A program made the position numbers and the translations under genes. The notes beneath the pieces were generated by a model. That model was given only the letters and a program-made list of their open reading frames with translations, was not told the DNA's origin and searched no databases. A DNA stretch of 64,000 nt, from positions 17,617,501-17,681,500 of the forward strand of contig NC_088303.1 of NCBI RefSeq assembly GCF_032854445.1, given 5' to 3'. Below are positions 13,601-28,600 of the stretch, piece after piece (position 1 is the stretch's first letter; each line of letters starts with the position of its first letter). The stretch is from Liolophura sinensis (Eukaryota > Mollusca > Polyplacophora > Chitonida > Chitonidae).

Positions 13601-16600
13601 TAGTTCAGACAAAACCTTACCATTTCTGTAAAATTCAACAAATCATTATCACTTGCATCTGATAGCTGATGCAACGTAAGTTCCACCACTAAAGAAGGTA
13701 TTTTTGGCATACAGAATTATACTGAAACATTTAGGACAATGGTCACAAAACAATACCATAATCACAAAAACAACAACACTCAGCTAGAATTTTTTTCTTA
13801 TCTTTTGTACAGATCACATAATTAACCTTCCATGAATAAAAGTCTGTCTTCAGTACCCTTTTTTTTAACTGATCACTGTTTTACCTATAGTTTAGCCATT
13901 CCGTATAACTCCAATTAAATAAGGTAAACAAATGACACATCTGAAGAATAACAAAAATACCTTACATGTACTTATAACAAGAGCAAAGAATAACAGATAA
14001 CAGATTGCACCAGAAGATCTAATGAAATTATGAATGTTTGATTTGAAAATGTTTGACATTAGGAAAAGGTCATCATTACTTGTATATTTTAACAATCAAA
14101 TATCTCAATTAAGCATTATAGTATACACACAACGATTATGCTAGTTGCATAATTCGTGGTTTGAATTAATTTACACATACAAAAAGCTGTCAAGTTTATG
14201 GCTGCAGTGATCCAGTAACTATGGTAACAGGCCTAGATGAGTCTGGTAAAGTGAAATAAATGTACTGAGCTACAGAGCTAGTTAAACAGAACTAGAGACT
14301 GCCATATAGATTTTTGCAAACATATATCTACCCCCAAACCCCAGACCCCAACCCCCATCCACTTACCCCCATACCACCCCCACCCATTTGCCCCCACACC
14401 ACCTCCACCCACCCCAATCAAACCCTTCCTTATAGAGATATGGATATTATGGGCAATATCAAAAATCACACCCATATATATGTGTGTGAGATTTTCGTCA
14501 CACCTGCTTGCAATGTAACACTCAAACCCACGAAAAATTGCCTAAGTTCAAAATCTGTAAATCATGTAAGGACAATGAAGGTTGGAAGGCGAATACCAAG
14601 TCTAAACAATCTTAACACTTACAGGTAATTAGTTTTTGAGATTTCTTCCTCAAAAGATTACTTCATAGTTCATACATAAACACAGCAAAATCAAGATGCC
14701 CTCATTACATTCACGAGGAGGCCTAAAAATTACATTTGTGGAGGGGAAGCCTATATGACAGTGACAACATGTAGGTAACTAATGTCTGGACATGCTCATC
14801 AGGCATGCCAGCAACATGTTTACTATCTTTTTATAACACTGAGTACTGGAACAAAACAATCACTGTATGAAGACAACAACTTATTTATCATACCTCTGGA
14901 TTTTTTTTTTTAAAATAATATTTTATTCAAACAAATAAACTGGACTGACAAACTAGGCTGAGCCTATATAAATGTCTCCCACACCTTTTGATGTTGATAC
15001 CACCATCATTATTTGAAAATAATGGTACTATCAGCTTTGAAAATTGTGTATAATAACAAGTGGTTATCATATAACAATGTCAGGATTAGCACAGAAACCT
15101 TGTGCAAATAAAAAGTTGTTATCTATAAATCTATAAATACACTTAATTGTATAATTATTCATCCACTTTAAAACGATATTTTATAGAGATGTCAAGCACA
15201 GAGACACATCAAATACAATGGAAGTCACAAACCTGCGATAGGACAATACAAGGTTGCTAGCTTACAAAACAGTAACATTCCTTTGTGCTGTGACATTTTG
15301 GTTTTACCCTAATTCCTCAACTTTTTTGAATATGAAAGAGCAGCTGTCAGTGCATATTTATGCATAACTTGATTTTCGAGACAAAACTACATGGGCTGGA
15401 TTGGCCAATTTCAGGGCTTGACAAAAAGTATAATTTTATCAGTCTACACAGAATAATGTTTTCAGAATTTGCTTGAATAAACATTTGTTCAGAGAACGTA
15501 ATCATACTTGTTTTTAGATAATTAATTCGGTCCACTTTAATATTCACGAATTGGCACTCCTCTGCTTTAATACCATGATGCCAGGCCAAAGTAATACATC
15601 ACACTGTCGTTATAATTTCCCAACTCAAAAAACATATATTCCTTACAACCATTACTTGAATATAACTTCAAAGAAGTAAAAATTATTGAAAATGTCTAAG
15701 ACGACTGGCTTAGCCAGCACACCAGAAACCTGTGTACTCACACTAGGGGGCAGAGTATCCTGAGAGAGCTTGGCAGACTGTGTTGATGCCTTCTGACTGT
15801 CCTCTCTGGTCCAGAACACACAGCTCAACATGGCCAGGGTCTGCACATCATGTACTCTACAGTAATGCTCCATTCTGACAACAGAACAGAACATATTTAG
15901 TTCAGGTCATCAGAATACTTGAGCGGCAAAATGCAGAACTCAAAAAATATATAGAACCTTACAGTAATGCTCCATTCTGACAACAGGTCATACACTTCAC
16001 TCAGTTTAATGGCATACCTGGAAAAAAGGCAGAACTCAAAAAATATAGCCCAACACTTCTACATGTTGTCACGATTTTTCTTTCATGGCACAATCTTTAT
16101 GGTATGAAAACATCCACCCTGCAAAGAAGTTTTTATGAGGTTGAAGTGCCTAAATATTCAATATATTTATTGAATGAACTATGGAATTTCATCTACACCA
16201 CAGAATAATACACAAACTTCAACTTAAAAGCAGCAAACGCTTTATTTGTCCTGCTTGACAAAATACCTGATGCATTTACTTACAAAGATTTGATCATCTG
16301 TTTGCCAAAAGGGTTTCTTGCCCAGGGTGGCCCTTTGTCTGGATTTGTCAGGTCTGGAGACAATGTCTTACTGCAACTCAAGTTCACTAAATTCCATACC
16401 TTGAGAGAAAAAAAAAATATTAATTTGTTTATGTACCTGCACTCAGGTTTATATTTAATTATTTATGTATTTGATTGGTGTTTTACACCATACTCAAGAA
16501 TATTTCACTTATAAAGACGCCAGATTTATCATTGGAGGAAACCAAGCAGAGCCCAGGGGAAACCCATGACCATTCCCATCCGGTGAGGAAGCCAGCACAA

Positions 16601-19600
16601 GCTGGACTTGAACTCACAGCAAATGCATTGGTGAGAGATTCCTTGATCATTGCGCTGCGCTGGCTTACTAACACCTTTGGCTGTGGCCAAAGGCCTTTCT
16701 CAAGTTCATAAGTGGAAGAAACCACACGCACCTGCCAAACCTCACAACTCAATGCATATAATATAAAACATTATATTCCAGTTCATTATGAACCTTTTGA
16801 TTTATGCCATTTTTTAAATTACAGTGTGATATCCTGCTGTCATGAATATACAAAGCTGAAAACTAACTGGTAATGTTCGCAAGCTTGTGGTCAATGTTAC
16901 AGGCCAGGTGCATTTACGAAAATAAACTTTCACATACATATATTTGCGATGGTACAAGACAACACCTGGTAGTTATATATCTTTTACACACATATAACCG
17001 TACCTGTACTAGATCCTTCCTGCCAAATGCTGCAGCCACACTGGCATTATGGCTGCACATGGATTCCACATCATCTGACAATCTGGAACAAACATGGGAG
17101 ATAACTCTTAAAGACATATTCATCACACTTTGGTGAGGTATATACATGAGTTTGCAGTGTTGCCTTATACAGTCAAGTAGGTCACTCTTTGGAATGTGAA
17201 CAGAACTTTCAGCATAAATGCAGCACCAGATGTCTTTATTTAATTTTAACCCACAAAAGTGTCCACTAGTGAATTTGTGCTCAGGATACTCATGCTTTAT
17301 AATTAGTTAGTGAATGACAGTTGTCTTGTTTCAGGACTTCTGAGTGCCTTACATCAAACCATCGTCCTTCACCAGGTACCTGACAAACCTCCTGACTTAA
17401 AGCCACAGTCAAACCGTGATGTGGAATAAGAAGGATCACCTTGTCCAGAGACAAAATGAAAGTGGAAGATGTTGTAAATGTCAGATCTTAGCCTTGCTAT
17501 CATTGTTTATTGTCTCCTCCGTAAATTACGTCCTTCAAATTCAAGAATTTCAGATTGGTATGTGAAAGGAATCACACAGACAAAACTGCAAGAATAACAC
17601 CTGTCAAACCTTTTGGCCTGTCATTATATAACCTGCTTCAGCTGAGACTACAAGACCTGGAATGGAATACATAAAAGATAGGTCAAGAGCACCTGATCTT
17701 CATCTGATCTTCAAGCTGAACTCACCAGACCAGCAGCAATCAGTAATACAAAAAAAATAAAAAAAAAAAAAAAAAACAAACCCAAAACATTACTTGCTTT
17801 TGAAAGTGCTTCCTTCCTTCCTTCATTTCTATTTTTTTTTTTTGTAACTTCTTTCAAATTCAACAGATGTCTAAATTCATGAAAGAGGTCACCCTGCCCT
17901 GGTTTCATGAAGCTCACTCAGCTATTTTAAAGTAAGCCCTAGACAACCATGACATTGTAGGCTGTAGAGACATATGCGCTTTACTAGCCATTTCAATATC
18001 ACCAAGTACACTTCATGAACCTGGCTCCAGTCTACTTACTTGTATTCTTCAGCAAGCTGTTTGTGCACAGTTAACAGCCTTGAGATGTCGTATACACGAA
18101 CTATTCCCACTTTGCTTGGTTTCTTCACTGTAACCCCAGACTGCGACTTTCTTGTCTCTGCATCCTTCTCACGTAGCTTTGATCGACTTCGAGGTCTTGG
18201 TTTCTGTTTAAACCAAAAATCACTTAAAGGAGAGTTTCAGACAGCAAGATTTAAAAGAAATATATTGGGGTACAAGAAGCAGGAGAAAATATCTTTTGTG
18301 ATTTGTTTAGAGTTGATCAATTTTACTGAGTGGTGACAGACATTATGAGTGAGTGAGTGCTAGGGGTTTAACGTCATACTTAACAATTTTTCAGTCATAT
18401 GACAACGAAGGAATCCTTAGGGTGTAAGTAATGTACCTCCTTGTTGCAGGACAGATTTCCACTGCTCTTTTATCGAGTACTGCTTCACTGAGACGACTTA
18501 CGGAAGGCAAGTAAGCCGGCCCGCCTGAGCCATTATACTGATACGGGTCAACCAGTCGTCCCACTATCCCCTTCATACTGAATGCCAAGCGAGGAAGTTA
18601 CAACTTCCTCTTTTGAAGTCTTAGGTGTGACTCGACCCAGGACTGATCCTGGATCTACTGCTCCCGAAGCCAATGCTACAGACATTATGGTGTTATAACA
18701 TATTAAATGACAACCACTATTGCTTGACAAAACAGAGTTCAAATTCAAAGTTAAAAATATGATTTTTCAGTATCCAGGACTTGAAGAGAAAAAAAACATG
18801 TCTTTGTTAATAGCATTTATACAATTATCAGACATATGTAAGAACATTCATGTATTGACAAGATGACGTCTTCATTTTGGCTATGATGGCAGCCTGCAGG
18901 TTTAGGTGTGGAGACGGGATGTGCCCGGTTTCCACCCACCATAATGCTGGCTGCCGTCGTATAAGTGAAATATTCTTGAGTATGGCGTAAAACACCAATC
19001 AAATAAATAAATAAATAAATAGGTGTGGAGGCAGACCCAGCAGATTTCAATATCTTTTTCTCCTGATGTACAAGCACTCTAATATGATGCTGAATGAATC
19101 ATTTTTGTAGTGACTTGAAGACAGTTAATATATGTGAATAGGGTTCCTCTGAATTATTTCCCTTGTAGCTAAGATCTTTAGTTCTTCGAGGCTTGAAACT
19201 ATGATAACTGGGACACTGTCTATTGAAGCATACAGTATGCTGATTGTGTTGCCAAAATGAGAACTATTTTCTAGCCAACACAATGTAGAAAAACATGATG
19301 TCGAGAGATATTAAATAAAATCATTATTTTTCAGCTTATGTAAAATATGCATATTTGACCCATGTACTTGTATTTCATTACCGGTAGTGGAGCTCTAAAT
19401 CTCCTCCAAATGGCTTACAAATTATATAATCTTCCTGGGATTAACAAATCAGTTTACAAAATTAAAACTGTCAGAAAGTAGTTGTTCCTTTAACCACGCC
19501 GCTTTAACTCCAAAACTCGCTAGCTATTTTCAGATGTCCCACCTAACCACAGGATGCATACAGTATTATATTAGTACCAAATCAGTGTGAGAAAAGCTTC

Positions 19601-22600
19601 TAGATGTAATAAAAATCCTCTCTAGGACTTTATGAAAACTTGATATTCTGCACTAATAAATACTGTACCTAGTTTAGCCGTTTTCAGGTGACACCTTATG
19701 CTTGATTCTGATTGATTCATCCACCCTATAGGATCACTTAGGAGTTTTTTGAGAAGTTTGACAAATATATCGAAAAAACATCAGTACTGGCATCAAAAGC
19801 ACCATTTTACGTCCTTTACATGTATGTGTTACTCAAAGTGCAGTTTTACCTGCTAAACTTCAGGTGAAATACAGTCAATGAAGTCATGTAGAAGGTGATT
19901 TTCAGAAAAATCAATTACCTCCTTAGCTGAAAGACACCATTATCATCAAGAGCTTTCTTACTTTGTCATTTATTTATTTATCCGCTTGGTGTTTCTCACC
20001 GTACTCAAGAATATTTCGGCCAGTATTATGGTGGAAGGAAAACGGGCAGAGCCCAGGGGAAACCCACGACCATCCACAGGTTGCTGAGAGACCTTCATGT
20101 GTAGGCTTGAGAGGCTCCTGAGTCAATGCGCTGTGCTGGCATGCGAACCACTTTGGTCACAGAGGCCCCGCTTTCTTACTTTGAAATGAATCTTATTAGC
20201 CTTTTTCCTCATTAATTACAACCTTTAATATAGTTGGGAATATTTCATCTCTATACACAGGGCTGTTATAACCATACTGAATATATGTCTCCAAGTAAAT
20301 TTTCTCTTATATGATAAGCACTACCATAATTTCTCAACCTTTTCACATTTTATGCATTTTTAATTTGATTTTGGAGACAAAACTACAATCTATAATTAGA
20401 TCTTGGAGGCAATTGGTTGGATGATTGGATTGGCCAATTTCAGGGATTCACAAGAAGTATAAATGTATCAGTCTACACAGAATAATGCCTTCAGAATATG
20501 TTTGAAAAAACAGCTTGCAAACATGTGACAAAGTTAAAAAATTTCAATATTGTGTAAAAGTACGTGATAAGTTGACACATACAAAAAAGAATCTGATTTT
20601 TTTTTACAGGATTCATCTGATTTCTTTGCTTGTCATTTAATCACTGGAACCAAACAAAGCCCACAAAAAAAAACAAACAAAAAAACATGTGACCTGATCA
20701 GACAAGGCTTATTTGTCTTCTGCCTAGAAGCAAATTGGCAAGAGAGATAAACCTCCCACCCCATTCCCACTCCTCCTGCACAAAACTCACCTTGTCCCGG
20801 TAGGTGTAAAAGTTACTTATGGACACCAAATCATTGTTTGTGGGTGGACTGCGGGCCATGGAATAACCCAGCTTCATGGTGTAAGGAACTGTTGTCTGCG
20901 GGGTTCTCACATTTATAGGGGGCTGAGTGTAGGCAGACAAGGTCACAAGAGCTCTACAAAGGGAGATAATAAATACCCAGTGACCAATTTAAGAATCTTT
21001 CATCAAACATTTATCACGCTTGGTAATTTTTCACCAGAAATTCTGCAAAACTTGATCATGCCTATCTTTACACAGTTTTATTGTTCCTGGCAAAAATTTA
21101 ACAGGGGAGTTTTGATCGAAATTTTCAGTAAAATCAGTCCTAATGTATCATGTGACTTGTGAAAAATGTCATGCAACCTTTGCTGACATTAATTTACTAA
21201 TCACCTGTCACACCAGACGCACTAACGACACCTCTTTACTCTAAGAACTCAAGTTCACAAATTCTCAGCTTCTAAATTGTTTCCATTGTTTGTCTAGACT
21301 AAATTACTTTTGGTGCCTTTTTTTTCAGATGTCCAAGTTATAGTAAGTTAAATAGTTGCCTAACATTTTTGACAGGTCACATGACACAGTAGGACTTTTT
21401 ACCTTTAATATTACAAGAGTTCGAACTCGAAACTCACCTATCAAATGCTGAAATATTAACTAATCAAACCTAGTCATTAAGTCTGGCAGCTTAAAATTAT
21501 TTGTGATCCATTCATTTTGCATACTGTCTTAAAAACAAACCTGTACTGACAACTGAGTAAGACAACTTAGAATAAGAGAATATGGGCGTGTACCTGGGTG
21601 TGATGTCACTATTGCTGCCGGAGACTCTCTTCATGTCTGTTGGCCGATTAAAACACACAAGAGCACCTGGGGAGTACAACAGTACAAGAGTGATAAAAAA
21701 AAATCCCAGATTTTTCCAGCTAATAGCGCGTAATGGACTGTACAATGTGCCCTCTACTTTCCCGTCACTGCCATTTCCAGCTACTGTCAATTACCTTGTA
21801 ATCACTGAGGAACAAAAAAACACTACAAAACAAAACAAACCATACATGTACAAGTGTCTGTACACAAATGCAGAGTAACACAACCTCATGTTACACTGAT
21901 TCATAGTCATATATTTCTTTACAAAACAATAAGGTAAATGTATAATGTAAACGTAAAAAACATTAAGTAATCAACCAAAGGAAAAAATGAAATCCAGCAT
22001 CCTCACAATATTTAAACACATTTACATGCTGAATTAATATGTACATGTATATTTTATCCTACTGAGTCTATTACTGAGTTTGCAGCTAAACTGACAGCCT
22101 TTAGCAATGCTGGAGTACCGTTTGAACAAAAGCGCGCGCCACTGGTGCGTGGGAACGGGACCAAGGAATCCTGATAATTGCCGTAGCTGTAGACCGACAT
22201 GTACGATGGTAACTGATGCTGTTTCACAGGTAAGGAGGTCGGCAGGCCGAACGGCGTGTCAGAGTCCGGTGTCTTCCGATCCTCAGACTGAAACAAAGCA
22301 CAGTCTTCCGTAAATATAATTTATTTATTTATTTCATTGGTCTTTCATGCTGTACTCAAGGGTATCTCACTCATATGACGACGGCCAGCATTATGGTGGG
22401 AGAACAATGAACCGAGCCCCGGGGAAATCCTGTAAATATGAGTTTCTCTAAACCCACAGATGTAAACATTCTGGCTGAAACACAATAATACCAAAGTCAC
22501 AACTTCACAAAACAGCAAGTAGTCTTAAGTAAATTTGATGCAATATTTTGGTATGCTCAACAAATTCTATTTCTCAAATCACACTCATATATCCTTCTTG

Positions 22601-25600
22601 TATAAATTCGTAAAATTTACCTGAAAACTAATAATGAACACACACATGTAAATACGTGTGAAGAACAACAGCAAAGAAATAACTAACAGCTCTTCGATAA
22701 ACCCTGCATTCTTATTTAGAATAAGCTAAATTATTCTGGGGGGGTGGGGTGGGGTGGGGGGGAGTGGAATACACTAAAAAAATTCTGCAATCACATAAAC
22801 CCACATTAATTAAACATACAAACATTTATTTAGAAACACTTTATTACTTTGTTTTCCCTGTAAAACACACTCTGTAAAGCACATAAAATGATGAAACTAT
22901 GCCCATATGGATGAGTAACAAAAATGAATAAATTATAAAAAAAAAACAAAAAAACAAACCCAAACATGACAATGGCAAATGGTATGAATTGAGTAAAAGA
23001 GCTTACCGTGAGGTTGTCCAGACTGGCGATGAGTTGACGCAGACAGGGTTCCAGACAGGACCGGTTCCTTTTCACATGCTGATGAGAAACCTCCTCTAGT
23101 GCCTGTACAGAAACACAGACAAACAGATAACATATAATAAATAGTGTTCTAAAAATTGACTTTTCAGTCACTAGCATCTTGGATGCATATGAGCGACACC
23201 TTGTAAGTTGTATCATTTATCACTAATTATTCCACCCTGTTTTCTTTGAAGGGTTACAAAAATGTAATATTATTGAAAACGGGTTTCGCAAAGTTTTATG
23301 GTAAAATTGTACAACCACAAAATTAATGATACGTGAATTTCATCCATTTGAATGAATTCATATGGTAATCATTCACTTTACCCTGAAATATATATGATTA
23401 AGTACATGTAGGTTACTGTTTGCTGCTGACAAGTTCATGTGTTGATGTGGATTTTCAGTCTACTACAAATGCTCCTGCAATCATTTTATATCTGTGACTT
23501 CCATGCGTTACTTTTAATTCATTCAATCCTTCCTTTGATGGATAAGAATGTTTTTGAACATTTAAACGTAGAGAAAAGTGGAGTGTCTGGAGTAAACCAC
23601 TGACTCCTGGCAAGTTACTGACAAACTTTCCCACATGTGACATACAGATATGCACACCATATATATATATGATATTAGTGAAAGACAAGCAGTCTCCAAC
23701 AAATGCCAATATTCAGCCAAACGAGTGTCACTGTCCATTTTAAGGCCTTGGTCATTTTATTACTTATTTTGTCTAAAAAGTGAACTTACGCATGCACATG
23801 TTGAAAGTCATGTAAAATGCTCTATGAATATTTATTTATTTATTCGATTAATGCTTAACTGTGTGCAGAAGAATTGTTCACTTCCGTGATGGCTGTCAGG
23901 TTTATAGGTCGAGCAAATCTGAGTACCTGGAATAAATCATCAACCTTCTGCAGGTACCTTACAAGCCTCCTGACTTAAGGCCGCAACCCAGAGCTGGAAT
24001 TGAACATGCTACCTCAATGGTCAAGGGCATTACAGTAGCAGGGAAGCAGCGCTTTAACTATCTGAACCAGCGATGAACCTGATACTATAACATATGAAGT
24101 CCTCTGTGAACAAAACATAACTTGACGCAGCAGGACTACAAAGCAGAAGTTACCTTGCCCAGCTTGGCCTGTGTAGATTTATCAATGGATGTGGTGGGCA
24201 GAAACTGGAATGCTGGGGCGGCAGTGTTTGGGTAGTTGACTGGAAATGTCATCAGTAGGTAGACTATATTAATTCCCCTCATAGCAACTACCTTGCAGGT
24301 CCGTGAGGCAGCATTCATCTGTCATTCAAAGGTTAGAATCAAAGACAATAAGTTTTACTCATGACACATGTAAACAAGAACGTTTGCAATTACAATTCAA
24401 ATTTTATACTCTCCCTACCTGATAACTCTATTACAGCGCTACCTTTTCTGTTTATAGGTAACTGAGAAAATGTCTTCAAGCAAGCCCCAGTCACATAAAA
24501 ATTTGTTGTAAAGCACAAACATTACTATAACGATACCATCGTGTCTTTTCTTTCACAAACCATTTCACAACATGACCCATTTCCTTAGTATGAGGAAATC
24601 ACCTTCAAAAGAGCAGTTTTACAAAAGTGTAGGAACAAGGAAATGTTGCCGTGCTGTTTTACGTTTACAGACATAAGCAGTCTAAAAAGGGGAGATAACT
24701 CTACAATGCATAAAGGACATACCTCAACGGACACATTGGGGATATCTATGTTGACCAAAGAAAACTCCTGCTGCAATGTTCTGGGCTGCTGGGGAGAAGT
24801 AGCAGTCTCTCCTTCTGTTTTTAAATGGAGAGGTGACAGAGGTGGAGTAAGCTCTTCTTCCCTTCTGTCCCTCAAGTCTAGGGTGCTAGGTGGCGCTCTC
24901 ATCTCAATGGCTTCTGAGACAGGCTGGGAATCACCATCGCCTACATCATCCACGACAGTGTGACCACACAGCTAATCGTTGAAAAAGGAAACAGTGATTA
25001 ATGAACACATCATAAAACAGACAAATTATCTGTGAATATTTTATCTTACACCAAATGAATGATAATAGTTTGAAACGTCTGATTGTGTCATCAGATTGGA
25101 GAAAAGCTGGACCATAACAAAATGGGTAAGCAGACATAGGGTAAAAAATGCTATATACTAACTACACTAGTTGTGGGATAATAAACAGATACAATTTAGT
25201 GAGCTGAAGGTATGTATGTTCCACAGGCATGGAAATAAGCATTGAAAAATAACTTTTGCACTGTTGAATGAATCTGATGAGGGAATAAAGCAACTTCAAA
25301 GCATACCTGAAATGTTCAAAGTCGATTCAGCTGGATTTATTCATAACTTATAAATAACTGGGCTTCAGTTTTAAACAATTAATTGACAGCATAGCTAAAC
25401 CTACGTGTAAGTACAAATGAATAAGTACCATAGTTATTGTTACTAGTAAAGTGCCTGTAATAGTAATTCATATCTCTCACAAAGTGTGCTGTAAATACCA
25501 TGACTACTTCGTACAGTGTTCATTTCACAGCTATGTATGTACATATAGAGATTCCTTTCCCTAAAGATACATGTATTTGAATATTTGGTCCCTGATGTTC

Positions 25601-28600
25601 GTGCACAAACCTTCTGAAGTTGAGGTTCTATCCTCCAAATCCTCAGACTCTGATCACGTGACCACGTTACCAACTGATGTTCCCGGGCACCTTGACGATC
25701 AACAATAAACGAAAACCAAATAGTCACAGTAATGTGCTTTTACACCAACAGCCTTAAACCAGTAGACAGGTTTTCATTTTTCTTATAATCATATTAAATC
25801 TGTATTTATGATACAAAAAGCATAACCAAATGATGATGAAACATCAATCAGACTACCTGAAAGTATGAAAACATATTTTCACCAGGCACATGACAGATCT
25901 TGTGACTTATAGCTGCAGCCAAGCCAGCAAACACCGCACTCGAAAATGCCAAGGGGCTGATGTGCCCTCATTCACCTGATGCATTGTTCTTGCTGCTGTG
26001 AATTGGCTCCTTACCGATGAGTTTGTAGTCTTTCATTCAGTTTTATGTGTCATTTAGTTTTCCTCACTGATACCAAGCTGTTGACCAATACAGTGCACAT
26101 ATATAATTTATTTATTTCACTGTTTAACGCAAAAATAAGGAATTTTTCACTTATATCGTAGTGGCCATCATATCAGGTGGCGGAAATCAGAGTGCCTCTG
26201 GTAAGCCACCTACCCTTGGCAATGGACATGCATAAGGTTGTACACGTACTTAAAAGATTTCAATTGACATACGATGGAATCTAGTTATGAGTAAATACAA
26301 TATGAGTTTGTCAGTTATCTGTAGAAGTGCACTGGTTTCCCTGGGCTCTTCCTGGTTTCCAGTACAATGAACTGAATGTCAGAGTTGACGTGTACGTAAG
26401 TATGAAAATAGGCTGTTTGAAATATAAGTCTCAGAAGCAAAGAAAAAGTGAAAATCACCCATTTAATAAATGCACTGTACTATCAACAAATAGAAGAGCA
26501 CTATCCAAAAAAAACCCCAGCAATGTTCTACCATAGAGCAATAGAATAACCCATATCCTGCAAAACTGAACACGACAGGACTGGGTTGATTTAGCTCCTG
26601 GTCCTATGCAGAGCTGTACAAACCTGCTGGCTGCTTCCTCCAGTGAAACTCCAGAACAACATCTGTGTGTCCAACAAATGTATGCACAGGTTGTGTGAGG
26701 TTATTCGTGTTCCACAACAGCAGGCTGTTTTCTCCCCGTCTTAATTGAGGCACAACCACAGTGACTAGGCCCTGCCCAAAGGGCTGTTCGGAAAGAAAAG
26801 ATAGAACAATTTATTACTGTGTTCTATTTTTGTGAGGGAGAAAGTAGGGGAGACATGGATTGCAGGAGCTTAGGGCTTGAGGCATCAAAAGAGGATACAA
26901 ATGAACACATAACACATGTATATGTAGATGATTTGGAAATTTAATACGCAAACAGTACAAATCTTTTCACTGTGGTTTCCTGTATAATGTGCCATCTACA
27001 CTGTACATGGATATATGGATTCCAGGTATTAATTAGCATTTTCCAGGTATTTTACATCCAGAAGGATGTAGCAGCTATCAAGTTACTTTACTGTTCTTTC
27101 TCCACGTTGTTATGGGTATAACAGCATTGCAGTTCGTAAGCACTAAGATATGCCATCTATCTGTGGTTTTACCATAGTCACACACATTTGGATTTACAGC
27201 AGAATGTGCCATCTATCTGTGGTTTTACAGTAGTCACACGCATTTGGATTTACAGCAGAATGTGCCATCTATCTGTGGTTTTACAGTAGTCACACACATT
27301 TGGATTTACAGCAGAATGTGCCATCTATCTGTGGTTTTACAGTAGTCACACGCACTTGGATTTACAGCAGAACGTGCCATCTATCTGTGGTTTTACAGTA
27401 GTCACATGCATTTGGATTTACAGCAGAATGTGCCATCTATCTGTGGTTTTATGGTATTTGATTAGGAAAACTTACTGTGTATCTAGCCCTCCAAACTGGG
27501 GAGCCTGACGATAAGACGCCTTCAGGTCGTCGCGGACTCGTTACATCCCAGAACTACAACACACAACCAACACAAATCACCAATCACTGCCCCACACAAT
27601 GTCCTTATATATCACTACCACATTCATTCAGTTGGGGATATCATGACAGACACTGACTTGATCCACTGCATTTACAGGCTTATTTGCTAGTTTGAATGTA
27701 TCAATTGCTTTCAATTGCCAAAGACATTCAAACAAAACATGTTTCATCTATACCAGAATTCTACTGACCATGCTTTTCAGAACCTACAATATCAATTGAA
27801 AACAGCAGCATCAATATATGATTTTTGGTTAATTTATTTCACATATTCTTTCATAAGCTCTTTCCATGGTGTTACTCTTACTCCATCTGATATCTGTAAC
27901 ATAAACTGATTCATTATTTTCAGATTATGTATTGCTGTAATGTTATTTGACTTTACTGTATTGTTATACCTCCTGACAGCTTCAGTGAAGTAGAATTGGT
28001 CAGTCTTATCTCCTTCAAATGATACCATCAATAAGGTACCCTTCACTGTGCCATAGTGAATCCGGTCCAAATGAAACTGACTTATTTCCCTCCAGTGTAT
28101 GGCTTACCTTGACAGTACAGTCCTGACTGGATGTGCTCAGGTTGTTCTCTGTGTTAGGGTTCCAGTCTAAACCATGGATCTTTGAAAGGTGAGCTGCTAT
28201 ATACTGTAGAGGGGCATTCCCTTTCTGAAACAAGAAAAGGGTCAAGGACAGTCACACTACATGTCACACAAAACAGTGGACATACATAATTTATTTATTT
28301 CACTGTTTCTTTAACAGAACACTCACGACTTTTTCCCTTATAACCTAGTGGCCAGCATTTTGGGTGAAGGAGAGTGCCCAGGGTTACCCTTGGCAACAAA
28401 CATACATATTAAGGTCGTGCTCAAAAAGATATTAATATATGATGGGGATCATCCTCATGGGCAGATGAAAGCAGCCTAATGGCCCTTGAGGCCACAGTCT
28501 TGAACCCAGCTCTTTTAAAGGATCAGGTACTTTGTCACCTGATTGACAATACATGTGTAGGTAGTATTTTACTCAACACGCTCCACTTTATTCCAGTCAG

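Larger units (their letters stand above)
12513..15741. other. WDR59 intron between exons 21 and 22A
   Basis: About 3.2 kb, AT-rich. Holds the 57-bp repeat at 13292, the C-rich tract at 14333 and one copy of an uncharacterised dispersed repeat at 15307-15500. No further exon recognised. Confidence 0.6.

Noticed and set aside
14278-14475. Gly/Trp-rich small protein frame on the minus strand
   Set aside because: It is a translation of the C-rich tract and has no other support.
15974-16019. Possible WDR59 exon encoding YAIKLSEVYDLL
   Set aside because: Its exit phase is wrong for exon 21 and leads to a stop; exon 20 joins exon 21 directly with the expected protein sequence. Kept only as a possible decoy exon.
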